A stretch of DNA of 64,000 bases, from assembly GCF_001028665.1 (NCBI RefSeq), contig NZ_CP011504.1, positions 930,001-994,000 on the forward strand, read 5' to 3'. Source of the DNA: Burkholderia pyrrocinia (GTDB lineage: Bacteria; Pseudomonadota; Gammaproteobacteria; Burkholderiales; Burkholderiaceae). Positions 8,372-16,670 of this stretch are shown here, piece after piece (position 1 is the first letter of the stretch; every line of letters begins with the position of its first letter). The notes under the pieces are model-generated. The model did not search any database. It saw nothing but the letters and a program-made list of their open reading frames with translations, and was not told where the DNA came from. Made by a program: the position numbers and the translations under genes.

Positions 8372-8806
8372 GTGGTCATCGAAGCCATCGTCACCCGTCT
8401 CGACGCTGCATTCGCGCAGATCGAAGCAACACCGGACTCGCGCGAATCGCGCCATCAGCGGGACGCGATCATCCAGTGGCTCGACCGTGCGTCGGAAGAA
8501 GGATATCGGCTCGGTCTCGTCACGACGCTGCCGGCCGCCCGGCTCAGCGACATGTTCGAAGGCCAGTTCGGCCGCGCGAACCTCGACCGCTTCTCGGTCG
8601 TCGTCACGGACGCCAATCAGCAGGACTCCAGATCAAACCAGCATCCTTTCGACGTTGCGCTTCAAGCGCTCGGCGTGCCGCCCGAACGGGCGGTGGCGAT
8701 TGCGAGCAGCGAACCGGAACGCCGCGAAGCCGAGCATTTCGGCCTGTCGCGCTGCGTGAACATCACCGATACGGTACGCTCGATCGCATCGGCCGACCTG
8801 CACTGA
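8372..8806 (+). CDS. Degenerate HAD-fold protein (probably catalytically inactive)
   Basis: A 144-aa protein resembling the C-terminal Rossmann half of HAD phosphatases. GLVTTLPAARLSDMFEGQFG matches the motif II region, and HPFDVALQALGVPPERAVAIASSEPERREAEHFGL matches the PDxxxxAL / motif IV region. The motif I DxDx(T/V) nucleophile is not present, the motif III lysine before HPFD is missing, and the acidic pair of motif IV reads ASSEPE. GTG 8372 has GAGGAA upstream. It could be a non-catalytic regulator or a decaying gene. Its stop codon touches the beheaded phosphatase fragment. Confidence 0.6.
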   Translation: MVIEAIVTRLDAAFAQIEATPDSRESRHQRDAIIQWLDRASEEGYRLGLVTTLPAARLSDMFEGQFGRANLDRFSVVVTDANQQDSRSNQHPFDVALQALGVPPERAVAIASSEPERREAEHFGLSRCVNITDTVRSIASADLH

Positions 8807-9849
8807 ACGCCGTCGTCAACTCGGGCCAGGATCGCGCGGTCGACAGCTCGACATTTTTCTCCGCGGCGCTCGTCGCCGCGCAGCCGGCACTGGCCGCCGC
8901 GATCACGCTGCCGGCCGCGCAACCGGCCGGCACCAACCGCTTCCTGTTGTATTTCCATTCGCTGAAACCGGCCACGGATCTCGTGACCGCCACGAGCGAT
9001 CCGTACTACGAGACCTATCAGGCAAGCCAGGCCTATCAGGCCTACGCGAACGACACGGCGGTGGCCGCGAAGCTGAAGGCGATCAAGGCCGCACCGCAGG
9101 CGACCGACGTCGCGCAAGCGGTGCTGTCGGCGCTCGTGTCGCCGGCGTTCATCGCGAAGCTCGGCACCGACGGCTACACGTTCGCGAACACGGGAACCTA
9201 TGCGTTCACATCTCCGGACGGCAAGTTCACCAATACGCTGAAGGGCGACGGCAAGACCAAGATCGCGACGGCCGTCGATGCGGTGAACGTGCTGTACAAC
9301 CTGCTTCAGGTCGCGCCCGCGATGACGGCGGAAACCGGCGGCGTCACGATGGAGAAGTACATCGGCGCGGAGCAGGCGCAGTATCTCGCGTATCTGCAGG
9401 ATGCCGAGGACTACTATCAGAAGGGGCCCGGCATCCAGGAAGCGAATCCCGTCACGTACCGGATCGCGAAGGTGCTGCAGGACGACTTCTTCGGCGAAGT
9501 CGATGCGATCGCGCGCGGCGACCTGACCCGCGCCGCGAAGCTGCGCTTCACGCATGCGGAGATCGTGATTCCGTTCGCGTCGATCATGAACCTGAAGAAC
9601 GTGTTCGTGCCGACGCCGCAGGCACAGACCTATACGTATGCGAACAACCCGTGGCGCGGCGATCAGGTGTCGCCGATGGCCACGAACATGCAGTGGGATG
9701 TTTATCGCAACGGATCGCGGCTCGTCGTGAAGATGCTGTACAACGAGCGCGAGACGGATTTCCAGGCCGCGTGCGACGGCGCGAAGATCGCGCCGGGCAG
9801 CCACTTCTACGACTATGCGGGGCTGAAGCAGTGTTACGGGTATCGGTGA
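8806..9849 (+). pseudogene. 5'-truncated histidine acid phosphatase (MINPP-like)
   Basis: The frame is coding-like from VVNSGQDRAVDSSTFFSAAL to the stop at 9847-9849 (about 347 residues) and matches the middle and C-terminal part of branch-2 histidine phosphatases. The proton-donor motif HAE is intact in LRFTHAEIVIPFASIMNLKN. The N-terminal RHGxRxP nucleophile region and signal peptide are absent: the homology begins exactly at the end of the HAD-like gene. In-frame upstream residues are only the HAD gene read out of phase. A deletion that removed the first ~150-200 residues is the simplest explanation. Confidence 0.75.
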
Positions 9850-9901
9850 TGTACAGCGGCGCACCCGCGTCTTCGGCAGGAAGCCGTGGCGTGGCGCGCC
9901 G

Positions 9902-10153
9902 TCAGTCCACCGGATAATCGAGATCGTGCCAGCGCTTGGCGGATTTCCCGCCGGAGCCGAGGTGACCGCCAGGGAAGCGCATCACGGCAATCGCATGGAG
10001 CGCCTTCTCGTCGAGAGCGGGATCGCCACAACCGTGCCGGACCTTGAGATCGCGCACACGCCCCTGCTCGTCGAGCCAGACACGCACGATCACTCGCCTT
10101 CGCGATGAGGTGCTCTGCACGCCGCGTGACAACAGGCGGTCCATCAACGACAC
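9902..10153 (-). CDS. Orphan TonB C-terminal-like domain
   Basis: An 83-aa product whose centre (VRVWLDEQGRVRDLKVRHGC, GDPALDEKALHAIAVMRFP) matches the TonB/TolA C-terminal beta-sheet domain, which contacts TonB boxes of outer-membrane receptors. There is no membrane anchor or proline-rich spacer. An in-frame TAA lies about 30 nt upstream of the GTG at 10153, so the protein is truly short; ATG 10144 is an alternative start. It may be a small stand-alone member or the remnant of a longer TonB. No TonB-dependent receptor or ExbBD is nearby. Confidence 0.5.
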   Translation of the reverse strand: MSLMDRLLSRGVQSTSSRRRVIVRVWLDEQGRVRDLKVRHGCGDPALDEKALHAIAVMRFPGGHLGSGGKSAKRWHDLDYPVD

Positions 10154-10240
10154 GATATTCTCCGCAACCGTCGAATGCTGCGATTATCGACGAGCGCGTC
10201 GACGGTTCGACGCTCGTCGTGGCTTCAATGCATCAATGCT

Positions 10241-10627
10241 TCAAGGCCGCACCGCCGTGCCCGTGCGTAGCGCCCGTGCTCCCTGCGGGTTCGCGACGGC
10301 TTTCGGCTTCGGCTCGACGCTCCGCGCATCCTGAAGCTTCCGGCCCTTGGCGGCAGCCGGGTGCGCCTTTGCAGCAGGCTTCGCGTCGGCATGCGCGACG
10401 ACCGCGCCGGTCGAGCGTGAGCGAACGGGTTGCCGAACCTGCTTCGCGGCCGTCGAGCTGCTCGCCGCCACGGTCGGATGCTTGACCTGCCGCGCGTACT
10501 CCTTCACGTCGCGGTCGCTCATCCACGCCTCCGTGTAGGCCGCTGACGCAGGATGCGCAAGATTGAGACAGGCGAGCGACGCCACGAGAAATGCACGAAC
10601 ATGCGTGCGACGATTCGATGCGGTAAT
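10241..10627 (-). CDS. Exported basic Ala/Lys-rich hypothetical protein, possible ATT start
   Basis: A 128-aa protein with a clear signal peptide (basic THVR, hydrophobic AFLVASLACLNLA, cleavage after HPASA) and the mature start AYTEAWMSDRDVKEYARQV. The rest is disordered, rich in Ala, Lys, Arg and Pro. No ATG, GTG or TTG fits in front of the signal peptide. The only codon at proper distance (8 nt) from the AAGGAG at about 10636-10641 is ATT 10627, so a rare ATT start, or a mutated ATG, is inferred. Function unknown. Confidence 0.55.
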   Translation of the reverse strand: MTASNRRTHVRAFLVASLACLNLAHPASAAYTEAWMSDRDVKEYARQVKHPTVAASSSTAAKQVRQPVRSRSTGAVVAHADAKPAAKAHPAAAKGRKLQDARSVEPKPKAVANPQGARALRTGTAVRP

Positions 10628-10779
10628 GACGGGTGCTCCTTGCGATCTGGCTTGACGCCCGGTGTCGGCGTTGTCGTGGCGGCACAATAAATGAGCGCAC
10701 TCGGCATCGCAAGCGTCCGACCGGTGCTCCAAACGATTCTTGACGTTTGGATCGCCACGCCGGCCCGAACCTCGCCCCC

Positions 10780-10945
10780 TTTTGCATTCGACGTTCCACG
10801 TGTAGATCGGCCGATGCCCCGGCCGCTCCCGCTCGGGCGGCATCCACAGATGCTTCAGATGCTGCAGGAGCAGACCCGGCGCGAACACGTCGCGCCACAT
10901 ATCGACGAACTCGCGCAGGTTCAGCACAACAAAGTTGTACGAACG
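10780..10945 (-). pseudogene. Remnant: possible C-terminus of a sterol-desaturase-like protein
   Basis: On the minus strand SYNFVVLNLREFVDMWRDVF and LKHLWMPPERERPGHRPIYT read like the C-terminal tail of sterol desaturase/fatty acid hydroxylase family proteins (a WRD, then PP, then GH pattern). None of the histidine boxes is present. The similarity stops at about 10945, exactly where AraC-like coding begins on the other strand. Family assignment is from memory and weak; that this is a fragment rather than a gene is fairly clear. Confidence 0.33.
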
Positions 10946-11250
10946 GATCTGCTGCGTGATGCCGTCGCGCGCTTGCTGACGCAGGGCGAAGCGAGCATCG
11001 AGCAGATCGCATCGGACCTGCATGTATCGTCGCGCACGCTGCATCGCCGGCTTGCCGAACTCGGGCTGAACTTCCGGATACTGCGCGAGGACACGCGGCG
11101 GCGGCTCGCGATCGACCATCTGAACGATCCGCGGCTGACGCTCGCGGAAGTCGCCTGGCTGCTCGGCTATTCGGAACACAGCGTTTACGCGCGCCTTTCG
11201 GCGCCGGACCGGTGAATCGCCGCGGCAATGGGGCAGCCGACAGCCGGCGC
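10946..11250 (+). pseudogene. AraC family regulator remnant (truncated and frameshifted)
   Basis: Only the C-terminal double HTH remains: DLLRDAVARLLTQGEASIEQ, LHVSSRTLHRRLAELGLNFR and LTLAEVAWLLGYSEHSVYAR. After YAR the frame ends LSAPDR-stop at 11215. In the next frame the expected continuation AFRRRTGESPRQW is present, as if one GC of a GCGCGCGC run had been lost. The N-terminal sensing domain is missing; the upstream reading is antisense to the desaturase-like remnant. Non-functional by two independent lesions. Confidence 0.75.
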
Positions 11251-11357
11251 GGGCGGCAAGCGTCGCGCGGGGTGAGCGGGTGAACGTGTCACGCCACCGC
11301 GTCGCGGACGAACTCGAGTCCGCCCGCGCGGTCGAACGAGCATCGCCGGAGATTCCC

Positions 11358-11666
11358 ATGAAACGCGTTGCCGCTTTCGCTGTACTGACCCTGCTTGCCG
11401 CCGTCAGCGTGCCGGCGGCCGCTGGCGCACCATCATCCGGCGCCGATGCGCCGGTTCCAGTTCCAGCGCATGCGAAAAATTGCGTCCCGTCCCGGGACGC
11501 CACGCATGACGCCCGCTCCCCGTCCAAGGCGCCGCCGATCCGCGTGTGCGTCGGCGATTCCGATACGCAACTGAACCTGCCGTGGTTCCTGACCGATGTG
11601 CTCACCGCGGTCGACACGCACCAGTCGCCCGGCGACCTGCTTCACAAGATGCGCAACGATTTCTGA
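11358..11666 (+). CDS. Small exported hypothetical protein
   Basis: A 102-aa protein with a signal peptide (MKRVAAFAVLTLLAAVSVPA, cleavage near AAAGA). The mature part has two cysteines (NCVPS, RVCVG) that could form a disulfide, and an amphipathic C-terminus DVLTAVDTHQSPGDLLHKM. ATG 11358 is chosen because it opens directly onto the signal peptide, with GGAG about 10 nt upstream. No family recognised. The upstream frame runs back into the AraC remnant without a stop, so the gene may have lost its original promoter. Confidence 0.55.
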   Translation: MKRVAAFAVLTLLAAVSVPAAAGAPSSGADAPVPVPAHAKNCVPSRDATHDARSPSKAPPIRVCVGDSDTQLNLPWFLTDVLTAVDTHQSPGDLLHKMRNDF

Positions 11667-11872
11667 ATCGCGGCCGGTGCGACGCGCCGGCGCCGCATCG
11701 ATCGTTCAACGGCAGACCGCTTCAGCCCCTGCAGCGCGAGCCATTCCTGTCGTTCACCTTTCGACAGCGGACCGCGCCCTCCTGTGATTGCGTCGTAGCG
11801 GCGCGGCAAACCACCGAAAACGGTGTCTCGCGAAAATATTTCTTGTCGAGATGCAATCACAAAACTGCACCA

Positions 11873-11918
11873 ATTGTTAAATAACAATATTTCGCAATCG
11901 CGCATCACATCTTATACT
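11873..11918 (+). promoter_or_regulatory. Promoter with upstream palindrome for candidate sRNA
   Basis: A sigma70-type promoter: TTCGCA (11891-11896), a 16-bp spacer, and TATACT (11913-11918). Immediately upstream stands the inverted repeat ATTGTTA-AA-TAACAAT (11873-11888), well placed for a regulator. The A/T-rich stretch stands out in this GC-rich DNA. No open reading frame with a ribosome site begins in the following 70 nt. Confidence 0.6.
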
Positions 11919-11924
11919 TGCCGC

Positions 11925-11993
11925 GCACCATCCTCGTGCCAAGAGAAGGTGTCTTTCATCCCGGCCGCACGACCCTGCGGCCGGGGTTTTTTT
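11925..11993 (+). ncRNA. Candidate small RNA, about 69 nt
   Basis: The predicted transcript runs from about 7 nt after TATACT to the terminator T-run. Hairpin 1: CACCATCCTC against GAGAAGGTG around the loop GTGCCAA (11926-11952, imperfect). Single-stranded linker TCTTTCAT. Hairpin 2 is the intrinsic terminator. Promoter, short two-hairpin transcript and U-tail are the usual layout of an Hfq-type regulatory RNA. No known sRNA is recognised. It could instead be a leader of the EAL gene, but the terminator would then block it. Confidence 0.5.
11960..11993 (+). terminator. Intrinsic terminator of candidate sRNA
   Basis: CCCGGCCGC pairs with GCGGCCGGG (9-bp stem, loop ACGACCCT) and is followed by a run of seven T. 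It lies between the small exported protein and the EAL gene. The remaining 200 bp to the EAL start hold nothing recognisable. Confidence 0.85.
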
Positions 11994-12202
11994 CGGTGTG
12001 CTACGTCAATATACATGCGCAACAGGCACATGTTATATAGGAAAGCCCCCGGATGAATGGCCGATCGCGACGGTGCTGCTGCCGATGACCCTCGCGACCG
12101 TCGAATCGATTAGCATCGGGATATGGCGCGCGCGCCGTATTGCCGGACCAGGCACGACGCATGCTCGCCGTTTGCGCATCGACCGGTTCGACTTGCACCT
12201 CC

Positions 12203-13807
12203 ATGCGAACAACACCAAAGGCAACAGCGGGAATGTCGGCGCTCACGCCAGGCTCGAAGCCAGTTTTCCAGCGCAGCGGCACGTGGCCGCGGGTTGTCTT
12301 TTTCGTTGCCGTAATCGTTTGCGTGCTCGTGCCCGCTTTCGCGGTGGTGCTCGCCGATCGCTACGCGCGCGATGCCGTCACCACGCATGAACGCGTCGTC
12401 GCGAACGACATCGTCGCATCGATGGACCACATCCTCGACGGTGTTCGTCTGCGACATGCGGACGAGCTGACCGCGCTCGTCGGGCGGCGATGCACGACGA
12501 TATTCCGGACGCTGGCCGAAGTGGGCACTCGCCTGCGTTACCTGCGTGCCGTCGGGCTGGTGAACGACGGCCGCGTCACGTGCTCGTCGGCGCTCGGCGC
12601 GATCGACGTGCCGCTCGACGCGTACACGCGCGAGCAGAAGCCGGCGCCGGGATCGACGACCGTCACGCTGCTGCGCCAGACACCGTTCCAGCATGGCATT
12701 CCGGTGCTGGCCGTGTTTCGCGCCACCGCGCGCGGCGCGGGCGTCCTCTACCTGATCGAGGGCGACTACCTGGCCGACGCGCTCGCGCACAGCGCCCGAT
12801 CCGGCGTGGAAACCGCCACGCTGTCGGTCAAAGGTTCGGGCCGTCTCGACGAGCAAGGGAAGTTCACACCGGAATCGGAGCCGGGCCCCGCAGGCGGCAG
12901 CGCGATCGCGTCGCTCCGCTGGCCGTTCATGGTGTCGGTCGCCGCGTCGACGCACTACGCGTCGCAGGTCCAGCACCACTATCGGCTGATCTGCATGACG
13001 ATCGTGCTGCTCGCGGATGGCCTCGTGATAGCCGCCTACCTGCTGGCGATGGCGCCGCAGCGGCTATTGCTGAAGGCCGTTCGTCTCGCGCTCAAGCGCA
13101 ACGAGTTCCACGTCGTGTACCAGCCGATCGTCGATGTCCAGACGTGCAGGACGGTCGGCGTCGAGGCACTGCTGCGCTGGAACCATCCGAAATGGGGGTC
13201 CATCAGTCCGGCCGTGTTCATCCCGCAGGTTGAATCGAGCACGATCCTGCCGAAGGTGACCGAATTCGTGCTGCGGACGGCCGTGGCCGAACTGACCGCG
13301 CTGACGCCGTCCGTGCCGCTGCGCATCGCCGTGAACATCTCGCCGAAGGATCTCGAACGCGCGCAGTTCGTGTCCGTCGTCGACGAAGCAATCCGCTCGC
13401 TGCCGCCCGGCTTTACGCTGGTGCTCGAAGTCACCGAGCGCATCCTGCTCGAAAAGAATGCGCGGACCACCACGATATTCCATGCACTCAGGTCGAAAGG
13501 CGCGAAGTTCGCGATCGACGATTTCGGCACCAATCACAGCAATCTCGACATGCTGTCGCGCTTTCCGTTCGACTACGTGAAGATCGATCGCCAGTTCATC
13601 GCCCGACTGAGCGATGGCGGCGCAGGGCTGATCGAGGGTATCGCCGCCGTCGCGCATTACTACGGCTTGAAGATCATCGCCGAAGGCGTGGAGACCGAAG
13701 CAGAGCATTGCGCACTGGAGGCGATCGGGATTCAGTATGCGCAAGGCTACCTGTATCAGTGGCCGCAGCGGGCGGAGAACCTGAGGCGCGATTGCGCATG
13801 GGCGTAG
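12203..13807 (+). CDS. CSS-motif EAL-domain c-di-GMP phosphodiesterase
   Basis: Inner-membrane enzyme that hydrolyses c-di-GMP, 534 aa from ATG 12203. A transmembrane helix (VVFFVAVIVCVLVPAFAVVL) is followed by a periplasmic CSS-motif domain containing VTCSSALG, then a second helix (LICMTIVLLADGLVIAAYLL), then a cytoplasmic EAL domain. Catalytic signatures are intact: GVEALLRW, LEVTER, FAIDDFGTNHSNLD, VKIDRQFI and IAEGVETEAE. In the family the periplasmic cysteines sense Dsb redox state. The start is uncertain: TTG 12140, ATG 12203 and ATG 12233 are all possible and none has a good ribosome site. Confidence 0.9.
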   Translation: MRTTPKATAGMSALTPGSKPVFQRSGTWPRVVFFVAVIVCVLVPAFAVVLADRYARDAVTTHERVVANDIVASMDHILDGVRLRHADELTALVGRRCTTIFRTLAEVGTRLRYLRAVGLVNDGRVTCSSALGAIDVPLDAYTREQKPAPGSTTVTLLRQTPFQHGIPVLAVFRATARGAGVLYLIEGDYLADALAHSARSGVETATLSVKGSGRLDEQGKFTPESEPGPAGGSAIASLRWPFMVSVAASTHYASQVQHHYRLICMTIVLLADGLVIAAYLLAMAPQRLLLKAVRLALKRNEFHVVYQPIVDVQTCRTVGVEALLRWNHPKWGSISPAVFIPQVESSTILPKVTEFVLRTAVAELTALTPSVPLRIAVNISPKDLERAQFVSVVDEAIRSLPPGFTLVLEVTERILLEKNARTTTIFHALRSKGAKFAIDDFGTNHSNLDMLSRFPFDYVKIDRQFIARLSDGGAGLIEGIAAVAHYYGLKIIAEGVETEAEHCALEAIGIQYAQGYLYQWPQRAENLRRDCAWA

Positions 13808-13855
13808 CGGCATCGCCGCCGAGGTGTGCGGCCATCTTGCGCGCACTCCGAACGC

Positions 13856-14767
13856 TCAATCCGGCGTGACCGCCGCCGGCTCGATGCCGGCCGCTTCCGG
13901 GCGATACCCGAGCCGTTCCGAAATGGCTCGCCCGGACTCCATCAGCAGTGCGATGTAATGCGCCTTCGTATCCGCGCCGCAGCGCATCGTCGGAAACGAA
14001 ATCGACAGCCCCGCGATCACGCGGCCGAAACGGTCGAACACGGGCACGGCAAGACACATCAGGCCGTCTTCCTGCTCTTCGTTGTCCTCCCCGTAGCCCT
14101 GCTGCCGCACGTGCGGCAGGATGCTCATCACAGCGTCCGCCGACGACAGCGTCTTCGCGGTCGACTTCCTGAACTCGATGCCGGCCAGCACCGCGCGCGC
14201 CTCGTCGGGCGACATCCACGCGAGCAGCACCTTGCCGATCGCCGTGCTGTAGAGCGGATTGCGCCGGCCGATCCGCGACTGCATGCGCAGCCCGTATTCG
14301 GCGTCGATCTTGTGGATGTAGATGATCGCGTCCTCGTCGAACGCGCCGAGGTGCACGGCTTCGCGCGTCAGTTGCCCGATGCGGCGCATCTCGAGATCGG
14401 CCTCGCGCACGAGGTCCACGCTCTCCAGCGCCTTGCTGCCGAGCTCGAACAGCCGGATCGTCAGTCGGTAACGGTCGGTCTCGCCTTCCTGCGCGACATA
14501 ACCGAGCGTCTTGAGCGTCTGCAGGAAGCGGTGGACCGTCGTCTTCGACATGCCGAGCTGCTGCGACAGCTCGCTGATGCCGATCTCGCGACGATCGCCG
14601 AGTGCCGCGAGGATCGTGAAGACCTTCCCGACGGCCGCGACCGAATCGGCCTTCTCCGCCGCGCCGCCCGCCGACGGGTCGGCCACCGGATGGCCGGCCC
14701 GCGGATGGCCGCCCCCCGGTTCCAGGTTCGCGTGATCGCGCTTGTGCTGCCTGGGCGTTGCTGTCAT
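13856..14767 (-). CDS. kdgR: IclR family regulator of the kdu/kdg genes
   Basis: IclR-type repressor of 303 aa. Winged helix at about residues 45-105 (ISELSQQLGMSKTTVHRFLQ). The effector domain (FDEDAIIYIHKIDAEYGLRM, YSTAIGKVLLAW, GYGEDNEEQEDGLMCLAVPV) is typical of KdgR-like members that sense 2-keto-3-deoxygluconate. Last gene of the kduI-kduD-kdgR unit, 59 bp after kduD. Probable targets are the paired 19-mers between kduI and kdgT. The first ~38 residues are a disordered extension. The symbol is inferred from context. Confidence 0.85.
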   Translation of the reverse strand: MTATPRQHKRDHANLEPGGGHPRAGHPVADPSAGGAAEKADSVAAVGKVFTILAALGDRREIGISELSQQLGMSKTTVHRFLQTLKTLGYVAQEGETDRYRLTIRLFELGSKALESVDLVREADLEMRRIGQLTREAVHLGAFDEDAIIYIHKIDAEYGLRMQSRIGRRNPLYSTAIGKVLLAWMSPDEARAVLAGIEFRKSTAKTLSSADAVMSILPHVRQQGYGEDNEEQEDGLMCLAVPVFDRFGRVIAGLSISFPTMRCGADTKAHYIALLMESGRAISERLGYRPEAAGIEPAAVTPD

Positions 14768-14826
14768 GTCCGTGAATCCATCAGATGCGAATCGGGAGAG
14801 CATAACGTGTCCGCCGCGCGACACGG

Positions 14827-15633
14827 TCAGCGCGCGAGCCACCCGCCGTCGACGGCGAGCGTGTGGCCGTGCACGTAGTCCGACGCGCGCGACGCGAGAA
14901 ACACGGCCGCACCCGCGAGATCGTCGGGCACGCCCCAGCGGCCGGCCGGGATGCGGCCGAGGATTTCGTCGCTGCGCCGGCTGTCCTCGCGCAACTGCGC
15001 GGTGTTGTCGGTCTCCATGTAGCCTGGCGCGATCGCGTTCACGTTGATGCCGCGCGCGGCCCACTCGTTCGCGAGCAAGCGCGTGAGGCCAAGCACGCCG
15101 CTCTTCGACGCCGTGTACGACGGCACGCGGATGCCGCCCTGGAACGACAGCATCGACGCGATGTTCACGATCTTGCCGCCGCGCCCCTGCCGCACCATCT
15201 GCCGCGCGACGGCCTGCGACAGGAAGAACACGCTCTTCAGGTTCACGTCGACGACAGAATCCCAGTCCGCTTCGGTGAAATCGAGCGCATCGCAGCGGCG
15301 GATCATGCCCGCGTTGTTGACGAGGATGTCGACCTGGCCGAACGCATCGACCGCGCCGCCGACGATCCGCTCGACCGGCTCCAGCGTCGACAGGTCCGCG
15401 CGCACGTCGACGAAACGCCGCCCGGCCGCTTCGACACGCGCCGACGTCGCATCCGGCGCCGAGCGGTTCGCACCGACGATATCGCAACCGGCCGACGCGA
15501 GCGCGACCGCCATCGCCGCACCGAGCCCCGTGTTGCAACCGGTGACGATCGCGACCTTGCCGGTCAGGTCGAACAGGCCGGCGAGCGCGGAACGCGCGTC
15601 GGCGGAAGGAAGATCGGGGTTGTCGCGTTTCAT
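14827..15633 (-). CDS. kduD: 2-dehydro-3-deoxy-D-gluconate (KduD) dehydrogenase
   Basis: Short-chain dehydrogenase that reduces 3-deoxy-D-glycero-2,5-hexodiulosonate to 2-keto-3-deoxygluconate in pectin/uronate breakdown. 268 aa: FDLTGKVAIVTGCNTGLGAA (NAD-binding TGxxxGxG), NNAGMIRR, catalytic Ser in NIASMLSFQGG and YTASK. The C-terminus YVHGHTLAVDGGWLAR is the KduD signature. Lies 4 bp after kduI, so it is certainly co-transcribed. About 15 residues longer at the N-terminus than the E. coli enzyme. Confidence 0.93.
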   Translation of the reverse strand: MKRDNPDLPSADARSALAGLFDLTGKVAIVTGCNTGLGAAMAVALASAGCDIVGANRSAPDATSARVEAAGRRFVDVRADLSTLEPVERIVGGAVDAFGQVDILVNNAGMIRRCDALDFTEADWDSVVDVNLKSVFFLSQAVARQMVRQGRGGKIVNIASMLSFQGGIRVPSYTASKSGVLGLTRLLANEWAARGINVNAIAPGYMETDNTAQLREDSRRSDEILGRIPAGRWGVPDDLAGAAVFLASRASDYVHGHTLAVDGGWLAR

Positions 15634-15637
15634 GATG

Positions 15638-16474
15638 TCAGCGCAGGTCGGCGACGGCGATAGGGTCCATGTCCTTGAACACCTGGTTCTCGCCGACCAT
15701 CCCCCAGATGAACGTGTACGCCTTCGTGCCGACGCCCGAGTGGATCGACCAGCTCGGCGAGATCACCGCCTGCTCGTTGTGCACGACCACGTGGCGCGTT
15801 TCCTGCGGCTCGCCGAGCAGGTGGAACACAGCCGCATCGTCGGCGAGGTTGAAGTAGAAATACACCTCCATCCGGCGCTCGTGCGTATGGCACGGCATCG
15901 TGTTCCACAGACTGCCCGGCTCGAGTTTCGTCATCCCCATCGACAGCTGGCACGTAGGCAGCACGTCGGGCACGATGAACTTGTAGATCGTGCGGCGATT
16001 GCTCGTCGCCGCATCGCCGAGCGTTTCGGGCGACGCCTGCGCGAGCGTGATGGTGCGCGTCGGATAGGCCGTGTGCGCAGGCGCGCAGTTCACGTAGAAC
16101 TTCGCGGGATGCGCGCGATCGTCGCTGCCGAACACGACGTCCTGCGCGCCCTGCCCGATGTAGATCGCCTCCTCGGTGCCGACCGCGTGACGCTGCCCGC
16201 CGACCTCGACCCAGCCGGGGCCGCCGATGTTGATCGCGCCCAGTTCGCGCCGCTCCAGCAGATGGCTCACGCCCATCGCGGCGCCGAGCGACACGGGCAC
16301 CTCGACCGGCCGCGTGGCCGGCCACGCGCCGCCGACGATGATGCGGTCGATATGGCTGTAGGTGAGCGACAGCGCGTCCGGCGCGAACAGGTTTTCCACC
16401 AGGAAATGCCGGCGCAGGCCGGCTGTGTCGAGCGCCTTCGCGTGTTCGCTGTGAATGCCTTGCCGCACTTCCAT
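15638..16474 (-). CDS. kduI: 5-keto-4-deoxyuronate isomerase
   Basis: Isomerase that converts 5-keto-4-deoxyuronate to the KduD substrate. ATG 16474 gives 278 aa, the same length as E. coli KduI. Zinc ligands are visible: the [14 protein letters not shown] cluster (His-x-His-x4-Glu) and the distal His in WSIHSGVG. Further conserved stretches are [20 protein letters not shown] and WNTMPCHTH. First gene of the minus-strand unit, divergent from kdgT. The upstream frame (43 residues to 16603) is not conserved-looking and overlaps the operator at 16558. Confidence 0.95.
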   Translation of the reverse strand: MEVRQGIHSEHAKALDTAGLRRHFLVENLFAPDALSLTYSHIDRIIVGGAWPATRPVEVPVSLGAAMGVSHLLERRELGAINIGGPGWVEVGGQRHAVGTEEAIYIGQGAQDVVFGSDDRAHPAKFYVNCAPAHTAYPTRTITLAQASPETLGDAATSNRRTIYKFIVPDVLPTCQLSMGMTKLEPGSLWNTMPCHTHERRMEVYFYFNLADDAAVFHLLGEPQETRHVVVHNEQAVISPSWSIHSGVGTKAYTFIWGMVGENQVFKDMDPIAVADLR

Positions 16475-16557
16475 GCCGGTTCTCCGTGGGGAATGGACAG
16501 GCCGCCGACGCCTGTACGGCCGGTGGTCATACGATGAATTGAAGCATAGTTTTTTTA

Positions 16558-16576
16558 GATTCGGAACGATGGACCG
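16558..16576. promoter_or_regulatory. Candidate KdgR operator, left copy
   Basis: GATTCGGAACGATGGACCG. It matches the reverse complement of the right copy (16671-16689) at 17 of 19 positions. Both lie in the 280-bp kduI/kdgT divergent promoter region, one nearer each gene. Binding by the IclR-type regulator is inferred. Confidence 0.6.
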
Positions 16577-16670
16577 GATTTCTCGCACCGCACCATGACG
16601 CACTTAATGCCTTTCCGATCAGTAATTTAACGAGTTACGGGTATACGACTAGCCGACAGAATCATAAAAA

